From positions 7,162 through 71,161 of the forward strand of contig MU856988.1 in NCBI GenBank assembly GCA_033296705.1: a DNA stretch of 64,000 nucleotides. Direction: 5' to 3'. How positions within the stretch are numbered: the stretch's first letter is position 1; every line of letters begins with the position of its first letter. This document shows, one piece after another, positions 45,977-56,217 of the stretch. Made by a program: the position numbers and the translations under genes. This DNA comes from Chaetomidium leptoderma. Lineage: Eukaryota > Ascomycota > Sordariomycetes > Sordariales > Chaetomiaceae. Below the pieces are notes generated by a model. The model was not told where the DNA came from, did not search any database, and saw nothing but the letters and a program-made list of their open reading frames with translations.

Positions 45977-46751
45977 GAAGAGGGAGAGGTGCTGTACTTG
46001 GCGGCGATTGAAGCCCAAGAGAACTTGGACGCTAGTGGGCGAGGGGGGTAGGGAGAGATGAGAGGACGCTCGTGTTTTATACCCAGTTGGAGTGATGAGT
46101 TATGAATGGGCTATGGTATGTTATGGGGAGTTTGGCAGAAACCAGATTGTCGACTGTCTTGTGTTGGTGCAGCGGTATGAGGGTGGGTTTCATTGCGTCT
46201 TTCTTTGCTGTCTTGTCAGTTGTCATTTTCTACTCTGTAATAGCTTCCTTGCGTCGTGTAATACAAGCCAATGCTTTTGACATTTTTGCATGGGCAGTGA
46301 TGCCCTATCGCGTTGAGATGTTCCCTTCTTGTAGCAGGTTTGTATTCGACAGTGTCTCTGGCCTTGGGGCCCGTGGAGTGGGCTACTTTGACATGGATGC
46401 GCAGTCTCTCGTCCCTCCTTCCAATCCCTGGAAGAGCGCTTACGGCGATATCAGCGGGACTATCGAGGTTCTCGCCCGCACTTTGATCATGGATAGAGTT
46501 TCTGGCGGGAAGAGAGCGGCAGAACGCCACACGTCGGCAACCTTCACCATGGCCGAGAGAGAGTTCGTGCGACGTGGCTGGACGTGGCTGGACGGCCAAG
46601 AAAGGTACTTCTTTCATTGGGAGAATTTCCAGAGGGCATACGGCAAGTTCCTGCTGGGTAACGGTCGAGATACACCAGGTACCATTTCCTGCTTAGCAAG
46701 GGTCGGCACTTTTTGTGGAGCTATGACATCACTTTGTTTCATCCTAGGGTG

Positions 46752-46808
46752 CGAGATCTGAGATCTAAATCCCGAGATCTGAGATCTAAAATCCGAGATG
46801 TGAAATCT
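46752..46808. repeat. 21-bp tandem repeat, about 2.5 copies
   Basis: The unit CGAGATCTGAGATCTAAATCC at 46752 is followed at once by a near-identical copy and a partial, diverged third copy (CGAGATGTGAAATCTC). Each unit contains two AGATCT palindromes. Confidence 0.75.
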
Positions 46809-47489
46809 CGAGATAAGCTCTCTGTTGCATTGCCCCACGTGGGCAAGCCCCGGGAAGGGATTTCCCGTAAAAAACTCCACGTACTGTATCTACAGACATC
46901 CTCATCACCATTCCTTCTAGTTGCGCGTGTACGTTAGCGGATTTGCGAATGCTCCGTTGAACACACACAGGTTCTCCCCAGACCGGCAAGGTCGAGAGAA
47001 TTCCCTGCAGCTCTATCATTGCATATGGAGAAACATCAGCAGCCTCTTAACTTTCCGCGGACGCTAATAGTCCAACGCGGGTACACCCCAGCAACGTCCT
47101 GGAAGATGCTCCGCGATTCATAGTCAAGGCGAGTCTTTCGCCATGTGCGGGCCTCGTCTTGCATCTACAGCGGTTGCTTCTAACTCACAGATGTGCAGCT
47201 GCCCATCTCCAGAGCCATTGGAAGGGAGATGGGGCTGGGGCAGCAGCAGGCGTTGGGGAGGCAGCTTGGGGCCAACTGCGGAACATGCAAGCAGCTGATC
47301 GAAGGAATCCGACAAGAATGCCGGGAGAGACGATGGCGTCGGCAACGGTCTGTCACGTGCAGGCGAGTCGACGCGGGGTGGAGCGGACAAGGGTGCCATT
47401 TTGTTGAGCGAGTGTTGTGTGAACGAGTGGCGTTTGAAGGTATGACGTTGACGTGCAGTGAAACTGAAATTTTGTACGGTTCGTAGTTG

Positions 47490-47725
47490 AGATCTTGTGA
47501 GGACGAGGAAGATCTAGCAAGAGAAGGATCACGACGAAGGGAGTAATCCTTAAAGAAACGGCTAGTATATTAGTTAGCTAGTCACTTATTCTAAAGGACT
47601 CTAGGAGTTCTTTAGTAAGCAATAACATTATAGTGCTTAAGATACCTTTACAATTATTGTAAGAAATACTAGTTATTATAAACCCTTTAGCTTTACTAAA
47701 CCTTAGACCTACTAGTTAAATATGC
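47490..47725. other. AT-rich, TpA-rich scar resembling RIP-mutated repeat DNA
   Basis: This stretch is much richer in A and T than its surroundings. It has many TAG, TTA and CTA trinucleotides and few CpA. It sits just upstream of the frameshifted BCS1-like gene. A short remnant of a mutated transposon is the simplest reading. Confidence 0.4.
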
Positions 47726-48044
47726 AGCGACACCGAACACAGCGAGTACGATGCTGTCCAGCCACCGCGACGCAAGCGCCGTAGGGTGAGCGCTACAACC
47801 CGTACAGCCGGAAGAACAGCCCCTCAGCAGCAGACACGTCCGTACTCCGGCAACTCCTTATTGCGAGAGGCTCAGAGATCGTCCCAACGCCCAAATCGCC
47901 GGGACGGGCGCGGCATTTGCAACCCGCCATCGTCGCAAGGCTCCACCTCGGAAAGGGAAAGTGAGACGGACGAGGCCCCTGTCGCGAATTTCGAGGAAAG
48001 GCCGCTTGGAAACGCGGTCCTGAAGCGGGCATACAACACGCTTC

Positions 48045-49464
48045 ATGATGGCCAGGCTCAACAACACCACCTCGCCGACTCCGTTGAGTCCAACCCAAGT
48101 CTCTGTCCTGGACTTCTTCGTCCCTGGCTCTACTAGCATCCTTGCCGCCATCGAGCTCGTTCTGGCTACGAACAGCTACTCCTGGGCAGACATGTTTGCA
48201 GATATGTCTAAAGCGTGGCAGAGACTCACTTTGGTTCGTCCCCTTGCCGGCTTGAAGACATCTTCTAATAGCTAGCAGCTTCGACGGTCCATATCCAGTA
48301 TTCCAGTGAAGTGTACGATATGGTTGGTCTCTGGGTGGCCTCTCAAACATTCGCTCACAGGGCTCGGTCATCCCTTGCCCGAGTCGGCTGGAGACAGGCA
48401 TTCGATAACAAAGACGGAACGGAGAAACCTCTGCACTACTCTCCTTGGAAGGGGACGTTTTACTTCATCTACAACAAGCGTCTGTTCTGGTTTCGCTCTG
48501 TGGAGAAAGACCTCAACTTTCGTGTGGAGGAGGTGGTCACGGTCTCGTGCTTTGCATCCCCAACGATCCTGAAGCAATTTTTCGACGACTGCCGGGAAGC
48601 GTACCTGAAGCTGACCAAGAACAAGACCACACCGTTGTCATGAACGAGGAGGTGAAGGCGGAACTCATACGAGACATCGAAGGCTTCCTGCACCACGGAG
48701 CTCCCGCATGGCATCTCAGTCGTGGCATCCCTTACCGAAAGGGATACTTGCTTTACGGGCCGCCTGGGACCGGGAAGTCCAGTTTGTGCTTGTCGTTGGC
48801 AGGGCGCTTTGACTTGGACGTCTACATCCTCAACATCTCTGCCATCGACAGCCGCTCCCTGAGCACTCTGCTTGTGGAACTCCCGTCTCGCTGTGTCCTC
48901 CTGTTGGAAGATGTGGACGCTGTTGGCATATCGCAGTCTCGGCAAGGCGAAACGGACATCAGCAAAGCCAAGGCAGATGCCGCCCGGAACCAGCCCCGAT
49001 CCCAAGGGAAACTGTCGCTATCGGAGCTTCTCAACGCCCTCGATGGCGTATCGTCACACGAGGGTCGGCTGCTCATGATGACGACGAATCACTTGGACCA
49101 TCTAGATCGGGCACTCATCCGGGCTGGCCGTGTGGACAAGAAAATCGAGCTTCCGAATGCCGACAAGGACGTGATGTTCCGACTCTTCTGCATGATCTTC
49201 AAGCAATCGGAAGGCGACACCCTCGATCCGAAGCGACCCGCCCAAGACGACGAAACGGTGGAGCGATATGCGCGTGAGTCCGCAACCAAGACACCGGAAT
49301 GGGAGTTCTCCCCGGCCGAGATACAATCCTTCCTGGTGGAACACAGAGGCTCGGCTCGTGTGGCGGTGGAGAAGGTGCAGGAATGGATTGAGAGAACCAG
49401 GGTGGAAAAGTCGAAGATGGCGAGGGCGGATTCGTTTGTTGCAGTTTCGCCCTTGACTACGTGA
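48045..49464 (+). pseudogene. BCS1-like AAA ATPase gene with an apparent frameshift
   Basis: The N terminus from 48045 reads VSVLDFFVPGSTSILAAIELV, as in fungal BCS1-like proteins. After an intron of uncertain ends (about 48234-48278 or 48298), a second segment reads STVHIQYSSEVYDMVGLWVASQ and runs to YLKLTKNKTT. There the frame breaks near 48626-48632, where an extra AC in ACCACACCG, or loss of one base, separates it from VVMNEEVKAELIRDIEGFL. The rest is an intact AAA module: GIPYRKGYLLYGPPGTGKSS (Walker A), CVLLLEDVDA (Walker B) and TTNHLDHLDRALIRAGRVD, where Ala replaces the usual Pro of LIRPGR. True Bcs1 is a mitochondrial inner-membrane translocase for the Rieske protein, but fungi carry many diverged paralogues and this is one. 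If the frameshift is real the gene is dead or yields only the C-terminal part; a sequence error is possible. Confidence 0.65.
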
Positions 49465-50210
49465 CTCGCTTAGGTGTCGGGAGAGAGCAGTGCGGAAGAG
49501 CATCTCAGACTGCAAGAGAGACGATATACTTAGGGCCTCCAGGATTATCTTTCCCACCTCGACTTGCCCGTTGGCTCCCTTCCGTATCCTGACACTCGTG
49601 TGCCGCTCGGCGCGGTCGTTCGCGCGACATCGCGTGCAGCTTCTCGATGTGGTGACCGCCTCCTCAAACGACGGGGACTTCGCGCTCGGTTCTGGGGTGC
49701 GGCTTATACGCTCCGGCTCGACCACAATCCGGGGTTGCGCCACCGCCGCCATTTTGGCAAGGCGGCTTGAACCCCCCCCAGGCAATCAATCAGTAAGCAG
49801 TCACGGCAGTTGATTGAGCCGCCAGAGCGCGCTCTAATTTGAGTGCGTCTCTGCTGCGTCTTTGGTTGGCTGTGGAGCTCGTTGCGCCCCGCATTCGCGT
49901 CCGCGCCCACAAGAAACGCTGCGTCAGATGCTCGATGCCGGCAGGCCGGTGATAGAAGTGAGGCGACAAGCGGAATGTGAGGGATAGTGTGCAGGTGATG
50001 AGAAAATGCTTGGGATGCGCAGTGCCACAGCCCACAGAAAACCCCCGAGAAGGAGCGGGCAGTGGTGTGACGGCATGATTCTGTGCTCCCCGATGCACTG
50101 TGCACGATTCCATACGCTTCCGTGCGGCCGGATCTCGCCGAGTTGCGCTGCATCCCGTTCGTGGGAAAATTGATTGGGTACCATGATAACGAAGAGAAAG
50201 TTCATTACAA
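49465..50210. other. intergenic between convergent genes, 0.75 kb
   Basis: No gene seen. The open frame at 49790-50365 on the minus strand overlaps the next gene in another frame and is Arg/Thr/His-rich noise. Confidence 0.5.
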
Positions 50211-52329
50211 TCAACGGCATCGATTGACGCTCTTACGACCCTGTGGATGAAGGGGCGTCCGTTCTTGTGCGACCTTCCGACGTGATCGTTGGCGTACGTT
50301 TTCGGTGATACGCGGATGTGCGACAGCACTTCCTGAAGGGTCTTGACGAGCCGCAATTCGAGCACTGCGACGGAGCTGGACAGCTCCGTCCCCGTTAGAA
50401 GCCCGCAACAGCGTCTGACTAGCGTTGTCCTTCGTAAAAGCGTCGGTGCTCTTCTCGAGCAGCGGCTGTTGCGAGATCGCCCGAGATCGAGACATTTCCG
50501 TAGATCGTAATGGACGATTCTTAGGAACGTCGCTAATCTCTACCGCCACGGCGTCACGAGGAGTAGAGTCTTGGCCGTCGTTTCGGAGCCGCTTCGAGGG
50601 TCGTTCATGGCCTGTGCCATCGCGTCGGCCGCGCTTTGATGGCTTTCTTGCTTGTGCAGAAGGCCCAGTGTCATTTGCGAGCGAGCTGGATTCACCTCTC
50701 TTCCGCTTCGTCGGTCTCCGGTCATCTGTGACTTCAGCGTCTTGATAGAGTCTGCCCCTCTTCGCACCACGTCCAGCGCGTGAGCCGCCTCCAGCTACCT
50801 TCGGTTCGTTCAACTCGGCTTCGATTAGAGGCACCTGCTCGAGAATCCACTGCAGCAAAAGACGCTGGCGGTGTAGATTCCTCTTCTCCTCTGGGTAGTC
50901 CCACGTTTCTCGGATGAACTCTGTGATGAGATCGCCCCGCCTCTTGATCGTCTTGAGCGCCTCCTTCGCCGCGACCAGCCTGTAGTGGGCTGCTGCTAAT
51001 CTCCGTGTCCGCTGTTGCTCGGTGAAACTCGAGCGCCCAGTCTTGGCTTTCTCCGTCTCTGACACAGCTGCTTTGGCGGCCGCTTCGGCGGATGCTACAG
51101 CCTCCCCCGCCTGGTCCTTTTCTCCTTGGCGCCGGAACGCGGATTCGATAGTGCCCAGGGTCTCATCCGTCTCCCCCGGCCGCAACACCCCCGAGTCCGC
51201 CAGCTTCTTCCAGGCTTCGTTGTACTTTGGCCGCAGACGCTTGATGGAACGCTCGTACCGATCGTGCCACGAGTACTCGTAATTGAGGTATTCGATCCAC
51301 GTCGTCAACTTGTCCTGTCGGGTCGGGTCTTTGTCGAGCTGGGAAGTCCGCGTGAAGCCGTGTTTTGCGAGGCGGCGCTTGGCCTCGGCGACATATTCGG
51401 GAAATCCGCCCCGGCCGTGGTCCTCCCGCAACCAGTAAAAATAATCCCGGAACAGGTCACGCAGTTTTTTCTGCCTCGCATTGAACTCACCCCTGAGCAC
51501 CCGTCGATATTCGTCCTCCGCCATCCCGGGCCACATGTATCCAGCCTCTAAGTTTCGCCGCTTCGTCTCCTCGAGAAACGCCGAAAATCCTTCCTCCTCA
51601 TCATCAGCGCCATTTTCTGTTTGCCTCCTCTCGAACTGCACCCGGAGGCTTTTGAGATATTGACTCTCTGTCATCCCCGGATGTGCCCACTTGGCCCACT
51701 CGTTAGCTGTGCTCTCGGCCTCTTTATGCTCACCCTCCTCGACAAATGCAGCAAATTTCTCTTCCTCGTTATACTCTCGGTTATCTTTCTGCCAATTGCG
51801 AAAAGCTCGCCAGCTCCACAATTGCTCCCGGAACACGTTCCATTTGGGTATGCTTGGATTTGGATAAGGCTGCCATGGCAGCAGCATCTCGCGATGTCCT
51901 TCAGGGTCATTCAGCACCTCCTCCAGAAGGCTGATGGGATAGAGCGGCCGGCCGCCGTCCTTAATCAGGTCATGGTACGCTACCATCTCGGATTTTTTCG
52001 TCTCCGCAACCTCGTCGTATATGGGGGTAGGGGATCTGTCGTAGCGCGGTGATCGAGATGCAACTGGCGGCAGCGTGTCTTGGTGGTTGTCGATTTCACG
52101 CAGTCGTGCGGCGACCACGTCCAAGTCGGCTGGGCGGGACTTTGTCTCGTCATTGGCCTGAAGCGCCCCGTCCCTACGTCGCTGTTAGTAGCTGGAGAGC
52201 GAAACGCTAATACGGCATATAGAATTACTTCAATCGCTGAGCCAGCTGGTCGCGCTGCTCCTTGGCCAGATTCTCCCAACCGTCGAACTCGAGATCAAAC
52301 CCGCCATCATCACGGCGATTTTGCTTCAT
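50211..52329 (-). CDS. large charged protein of a fungal-specific multicopy family (often annotated 'ankyrin 2,3/unc44')
   Basis: Exon 2 is 52173-50211, joined by a 55-nt intron (GTAATT, CTACTAAC, GTAG) to an exon ending at 52229. The join reads LAQRLKDGALQANDETK. The coordinates given start at the ATG at 52329 (687 aa). However, family-like sequence begins earlier (SDAELVQY), and the frame stays open to an ATG at 52587 (773 aa), so the true start is uncertain. Seen in order are DGGFDLEFDGWENL, a Trp-rich WSWRAFRNWQKDNR block, repeated helical units with PGM(T/A)E tags, KLTTWIEYLNYEYSWHDRYE, RLRPKYNEAWKKLADSGVL, and a basic nuclear-signal-like tail (KRKRGES, SKRGRRDG). I see no ankyrin repeats, whatever the database name says. 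Function is unknown. Its 5' end faces and overlaps the F-box gene. Confidence 0.7.
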
Positions 52330-52362
52330 GTACTGCACGAGCTCCGCGTCGCTGAATCCGTC

Positions 52363-53340
52363 ATGGAGCTCAGTTTCGAGTATGAGCGAATTGGCAGTCG
52401 CTACTTCTGTGAGCTCGTCTACGAGGTTTACCAGGAGATCGAAAGCGGCTTGCTCAAGGAGATCGCCGGCGTAGAGAACGGAAACGTCGACGACTTTCGC
52501 ACGGCCATCGAAACCTGGGCGAAAGAAGGAGTGGACCGGATGACGACGATCGTTTCCCCCCTTGCCAGACAGCTTAGGCGCAACCATCAACCCATTCTCG
52601 ATAAAATACCCACCGAAAAAAGTCTAAACGAACGATTACGGCTGGCCGTCGAGTCTTCGATAGAGGCTCGCAGTCCCTCTCATCACGCCATCACTACATT
52701 AGCCGCGCATCGCACCCCCTTCAACAAAATGCCGCCAGAGATCGTCACAATGATTTTGGGCTTTCTGCTGGCCTTGCCGCCAGAGCTCGTCGAGAAACAC
52801 CCCGCCTGCCACCGCGACCTGCACAGCATGTGCCTCGTCTCACGCCGCCTCTCCGTGATGGCCTACCCGCTGCTGTACCGTACTGTGCCGCTCTGGAACG
52901 AGACGGCGATGTATCTCTTTGTTCGCACCCTCTGCCGCAAGCCCGAGTATGGCTTTTGGACTCGCTATTTTGCCTGTCACATCACCCTCACGGCCCCATC
53001 CGTCATCCGGAAGATCCATGGCCTCTTCTTCCATTCAACCTATTTGACCACAACCACCCTCGGCTTTCATCGCCTGATAAACTGTTTCCCCCCGTACAAG
53101 CTCGGCTTCGTCGACAAAATCGGCAATATCTATAAATTCGACAAGGATAATGACTTTCCGCAGGTGTTGCTTTGGCTCATCCTCAACCTCCTCGCCAAGG
53201 TAGAGACTGTCCTGCTGCAGGTTCCCATCACCGATAAGGAATGGCGTCGTGACAAAGTAATTAAGGCCATTGAGAATAAGTTTCAGCGCCAGAGCCAAAG
53301 GCAAGGCTCGCATCTTTTGTTGGATGGTATGTGGGTTTAA
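52363..53340 (+). CDS. F-box domain protein
   Basis: A single exon of 325 aa from the ATG at 52363; the frame continues upstream only to a TTG. The first 120 residues look helical (IGSRYFCELVYEVYQEIESG). An F-box-like segment follows at about residues 125-175: FNKMPPEIVTMILGFLLAL, then HRDLHSMCLVSRRLSVMAYPLLYRTV, with the Leu-Pro/Ile and Cys-Leu-Val-Ser-Arg pattern. The remainder carries HITLTAP-type short strands but is too short for a full leucine-rich repeat array, so it may be truncated. Such proteins link substrates to SCF ubiquitin ligases. Its start codon lies opposite the 5' part of the minus-strand gene, so the two overlap head to head. Confidence 0.65.
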   Translation: MELSFEYERIGSRYFCELVYEVYQEIESGLLKEIAGVENGNVDDFRTAIETWAKEGVDRMTTIVSPLARQLRRNHQPILDKIPTEKSLNERLRLAVESSIEARSPSHHAITTLAAHRTPFNKMPPEIVTMILGFLLALPPELVEKHPACHRDLHSMCLVSRRLSVMAYPLLYRTVPLWNETAMYLFVRTLCRKPEYGFWTRYFACHITLTAPSVIRKIHGLFFHSTYLTTTTLGFHRLINCFPPYKLGFVDKIGNIYKFDKDNDFPQVLLWLILNLLAKVETVLLQVPITDKEWRRDKVIKAIENKFQRQSQRQGSHLLLDGMWV

Positions 53341-53871
53341 CGGATGTTGGCTCCACGCAGGGCACGTTAGAGAATTGGGTCAAATTGAATGGGTTCAACT
53401 GGTGATTTTTATTGTTTAGAACGTTGTTGTGTCTCTCCCGGTCCGGGGCGCTCTTTTTACTCTACGCCCAATTTCGGGTGCAGAAGCTAGCGCCTGAGGC
53501 TTTCAAGATGGCCTGAGTGAGGCCCGAGTAAGGCCCGAGTGAGGCGGCGGCCAATAGGTTCACGGAACCCGTTTAATTTGGGCTCCGCCGCAGTAGGTTT
53601 TGGCGCACCAGCACTCATCAACCTGGTGCTGCAACGAACCCCATTGCGTTGGCGCCACAGTTGACCGTTCTTGCTTTTCGGGTACGAGTCCCAGAAATGA
53701 CTGAGGTGACGCATTGATTTCTGGCGTGCCCGCGACAACTGTGGGGAGGAGCTCTAAGGTATGTACTGCCTCTGTTCCGGCATCCCCGACATTCTGCCGT
53801 GCGCTCGTGTGCGCGAAGTCGTCTTGTCGTCAGGGTGACAGATGTGCCAGGCACCCGAACCTGTCTGCATC
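53341..53871. other. 531-bp interval, possibly transposon remnant
   Basis: No intact gene. Minus-strand frames here continue with coiled-coil-protein-like composition downstream of the next feature and may be its degraded 3' continuation. Confidence 0.35.
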
Positions 53872-54528
53872 TTACCGTCGGCTTCGAAATGCCAAGTCGC
53901 CCAAGGCCAAGGCGGACAACGAGGGTAGTGAGGGTGATGAGCCCGAGCCGGCCGATGCTGGACTGCCCCTGCAGCCGCCCTGCAGCCGCCCTGCAGCCAA
54001 GATCGGATCGACTTTCGGCGCGATATTGGTAGACAATGCTGGTCGAGCTGATGGGGCTCCTTGAGCTCCCGTCATAGCGTGTAGCTGGAATCTGGTGTGC
54101 TCGAGCTCGCTGCGAGCCTGGGTAAGCTCTTCTCGCGCCCGCGACAATTCTTGGGTCAACTGGGCCGTCATTTTGGCGATTTCCCCTGCCATCTGGTCCC
54201 TGAGTTTTCTGAATTCTAGTCGAAATTCTGTCTTCATGATGTCCATTTTCTTGTTGAAGTCATGGTCCGCGGGTTGTTCTGGGCCTTGAATTGCCTCGCT
54301 CGCCGTGTCGGCGGCTGTAGCCCGAACTGTGAGATTCTTGTCGTTTTTCTGCAGTCTCTCACTGCCATTTTCCTCCTCCCAATCCATATCGTCTTCTTGT
54401 TGCATCGACTCCATCGCCCTCCTCGTCTTCACCCTCTTGCGCTGGGGGCGGCGACCCGCCCCCGGAGTTCCCGAATCGCCTCTCATGACGTCAATGACGT
54501 CTGAAGCGCGGTGCGGCGCACCAGACAT
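53872..54528 (-). CDS. coiled-coil protein, possibly a truncated LINE ORF1 (gag-like) fragment
   Basis: 218 aa from the ATG at 54528. The N terminus (MSGAPHRASDVIDVMRGD) leads into a basic stretch (RRPQRKRVKTRRAMESM), then an acidic patch (DDMDWEEENGSE) and a strong coiled coil at about residues 95-150 (MKTEFRLEFRKLRDQMAGEI; LTQELSRAREELTQARSELE), ending in an Ala/Ser/Pro tail. This order recalls ORF1 proteins of fungal Tad-like LINE elements. However, no zinc knuckles follow and no reverse transcriptase is present nearby, so the element, if it is one, is cut short on the 3' side. It could instead be a small host gene. A CA microsatellite and palindrome-like sequence lie upstream at 54660-54710. 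Confidence 0.4.
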   Translation of the reverse strand: MSGAPHRASDVIDVMRGDSGTPGAGRRPQRKRVKTRRAMESMQQEDDMDWEEENGSERLQKNDKNLTVRATAADTASEAIQGPEQPADHDFNKKMDIMKTEFRLEFRKLRDQMAGEIAKMTAQLTQELSRAREELTQARSELEHTRFQLHAMTGAQGAPSARPALSTNIAPKVDPILAAGRLQGGCRGSPASAGSGSSPSLPSLSALALGDLAFRSRR

Positions 54529-56217
54529 CTGCCACAAGGCTAAATTCTCCGCCAGGTATTCAGAAGATAAAAAGTAGATAGATTCGGAGTGAAAGAGAGA
54601 CCGAAATTAGTAGAAGGGTCGTTTGGGAATACAACTGTCGCGCTCTACACCTATTTTGTGAAACACACACACACACACACACACAATTTATTCCGCCCGG
54701 CGGGCTTAACCCGAAAGGGCAACTAATAGCAATTTAACCATACATTTCCCAAGATAGTTTGTGAACTACAGCAGGGCCACACCCATAGTACAGGGGGGCC
54801 TTCGCACTTACGTGCCTGGCCCACGCGAGTGCGACTGGTCGTGCTTCAGGCGATAATAACTTTGCAGCACCTATCTTAACTAACAGTAGAAGGTTGCCCG
54901 CCCACATTCAGTGTCGTTCGTCTGCCTAATGCACTCGAGAATGCGCGCAACGCCTGCGGCCACGCTTAATGCACCGGACGAAACTTCCCGCCGTTCGACG
55001 CACAGAGATAGTGCTCGTGTTTGGAGATGGTGGTGGGATCGGAGTCTGGCGCATTCGGATGCACGTCCTGTGTTGGCAGCGCTTCTCTGGTACTTGGAGG
55101 TCTGTGTCCTGTAGATTCAACGCAACGCAAGTCCCAGTGCCGCGTTGCATCGCGTTGCGTTGTTTACTTAGAATTCCGTGCCTGGCTCATCGCCTTGACT
55201 GGTATGGCCAATCAACCGTGACGGATTTGCTAAATCAGGGCACGCTTGACGCCGGGGTTAGCGAGAGCTGATCGATGGCGGCCTGGCGCTAAGTTCTCAA
55301 GCCGCTACACCTCCACTGGGGTCACAAATGGAACCAAGCAGTCAAGGGGGATGAGTCAGGGCTCAAGACCAGGCCACTTGAGCATCATTGTCTCCTGAAA
55401 TACCAAGCTGGCCGATGTGGCTAACCGCCGCGCTCGCACGCCATGACCCATGCACCTTGTAGACCGCCTCACGGCTGGCACCTGCGGACGTGGGATCCAA
55501 GCCGCTATTCCAGGGACGATCTCGCGCAGCCACATGGGACCCACTCCAAGGACCATCTCGCGCAAGTATCGCAGCGCCTGGCATTATGCGGAGGCGGATA
55601 GCTTACATGGTTCTCGGGGTGTTAGAGGGAGTGTAGGGATCACTTTCAATCAACTCACAAACCCCGTGGTTTGCGTGCAGCCTCACGTACTGTCCATTCC
55701 CACATTCGGTTTCATTTGGGAATGTCGGGACTGCCCGTTTCACGTGTGTCGTGATTGCAAGGAGAAGCGTTGCAAGGAGACAAAGAAGGCAGCATGATTG
55801 CGAGTGCTTCCCGGGGACGGAACAGTGTTGGTCTTTCTGGGAGCTGATACAGAAGAACTGACAACTGTGGAACGTTGGCTAAGCTTGAGCAGAGGGGAAA
55901 TCTCAGGGACGGTAGGCTGTGTGGAGAATGGAAGCTACGTAGCCACGTGGTCTCCTGCAACAGTCTTGTAGCTAACAATTTACTTTCTTTGGTATAAGGT
56001 TTGATCTATGTACAGAGGTGGCCCATGTATTGAGGGACGCGACGCCGGTCGGGAGCTTCTCGCGCCGGGCCGGGATTTGATACCGGGGCTAGGGCACAAA
56101 TCCGGCGACCCCGCTCAGATTGCGGAGCGTCGTCAAGTTGGCCGGATTCCAAGATTGGTCGGTGCATAACATGTTGATTTTTCATCTACCATGCTGCTGC
56201 TGCTGCTAACGTTCGTC
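54529..56217. other. 1.7-kb interval without a firm gene
   Basis: Contains a CA dinucleotide run at about 54664-54685. At 55450-55797 (+) there is a 115-codon frame whose C terminus has a Cys-x2-Cys-x4-Cys-x2-Cys arrangement (ECRDCPFHVCRDCKEKRC). This could be a scrap of a zinc-binding domain, but there is no supporting context, so I do not call it a gene. Confidence 0.4.
54664..54685. repeat. CA dinucleotide microsatellite
   Basis: About eleven CA units in a row. Confidence 0.85.

Larger units (their letters stand above)
45977..48044. other. 2.1-kb interval without a supported gene, including an AT-rich scar
   Basis: The start is presumably the HAM1-like 3' untranslated region. A 219-codon open frame at 46102-46761 has no domain or protein-like neighbours and I do not call it. 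A tandem 21-bp repeat lies at 46752-46808 and an AT-rich, TpA-rich stretch at about 47490-47725. Confidence 0.45.

Noticed and set aside
46102..46761. 219-codon plus-strand frame
   Set aside because: Hydrophobic start but no domain, no neighbours of similar kind, and it overlaps the probable 3' untranslated region of the HAM1-like gene; insufficient support.
55450..55797. Possible ZZ-type zinc finger protein
   Set aside because: Only a short Cys-x2-Cys-x4-Cys-x2-Cys patch at the end of an otherwise unremarkable frame; no second ligand set.
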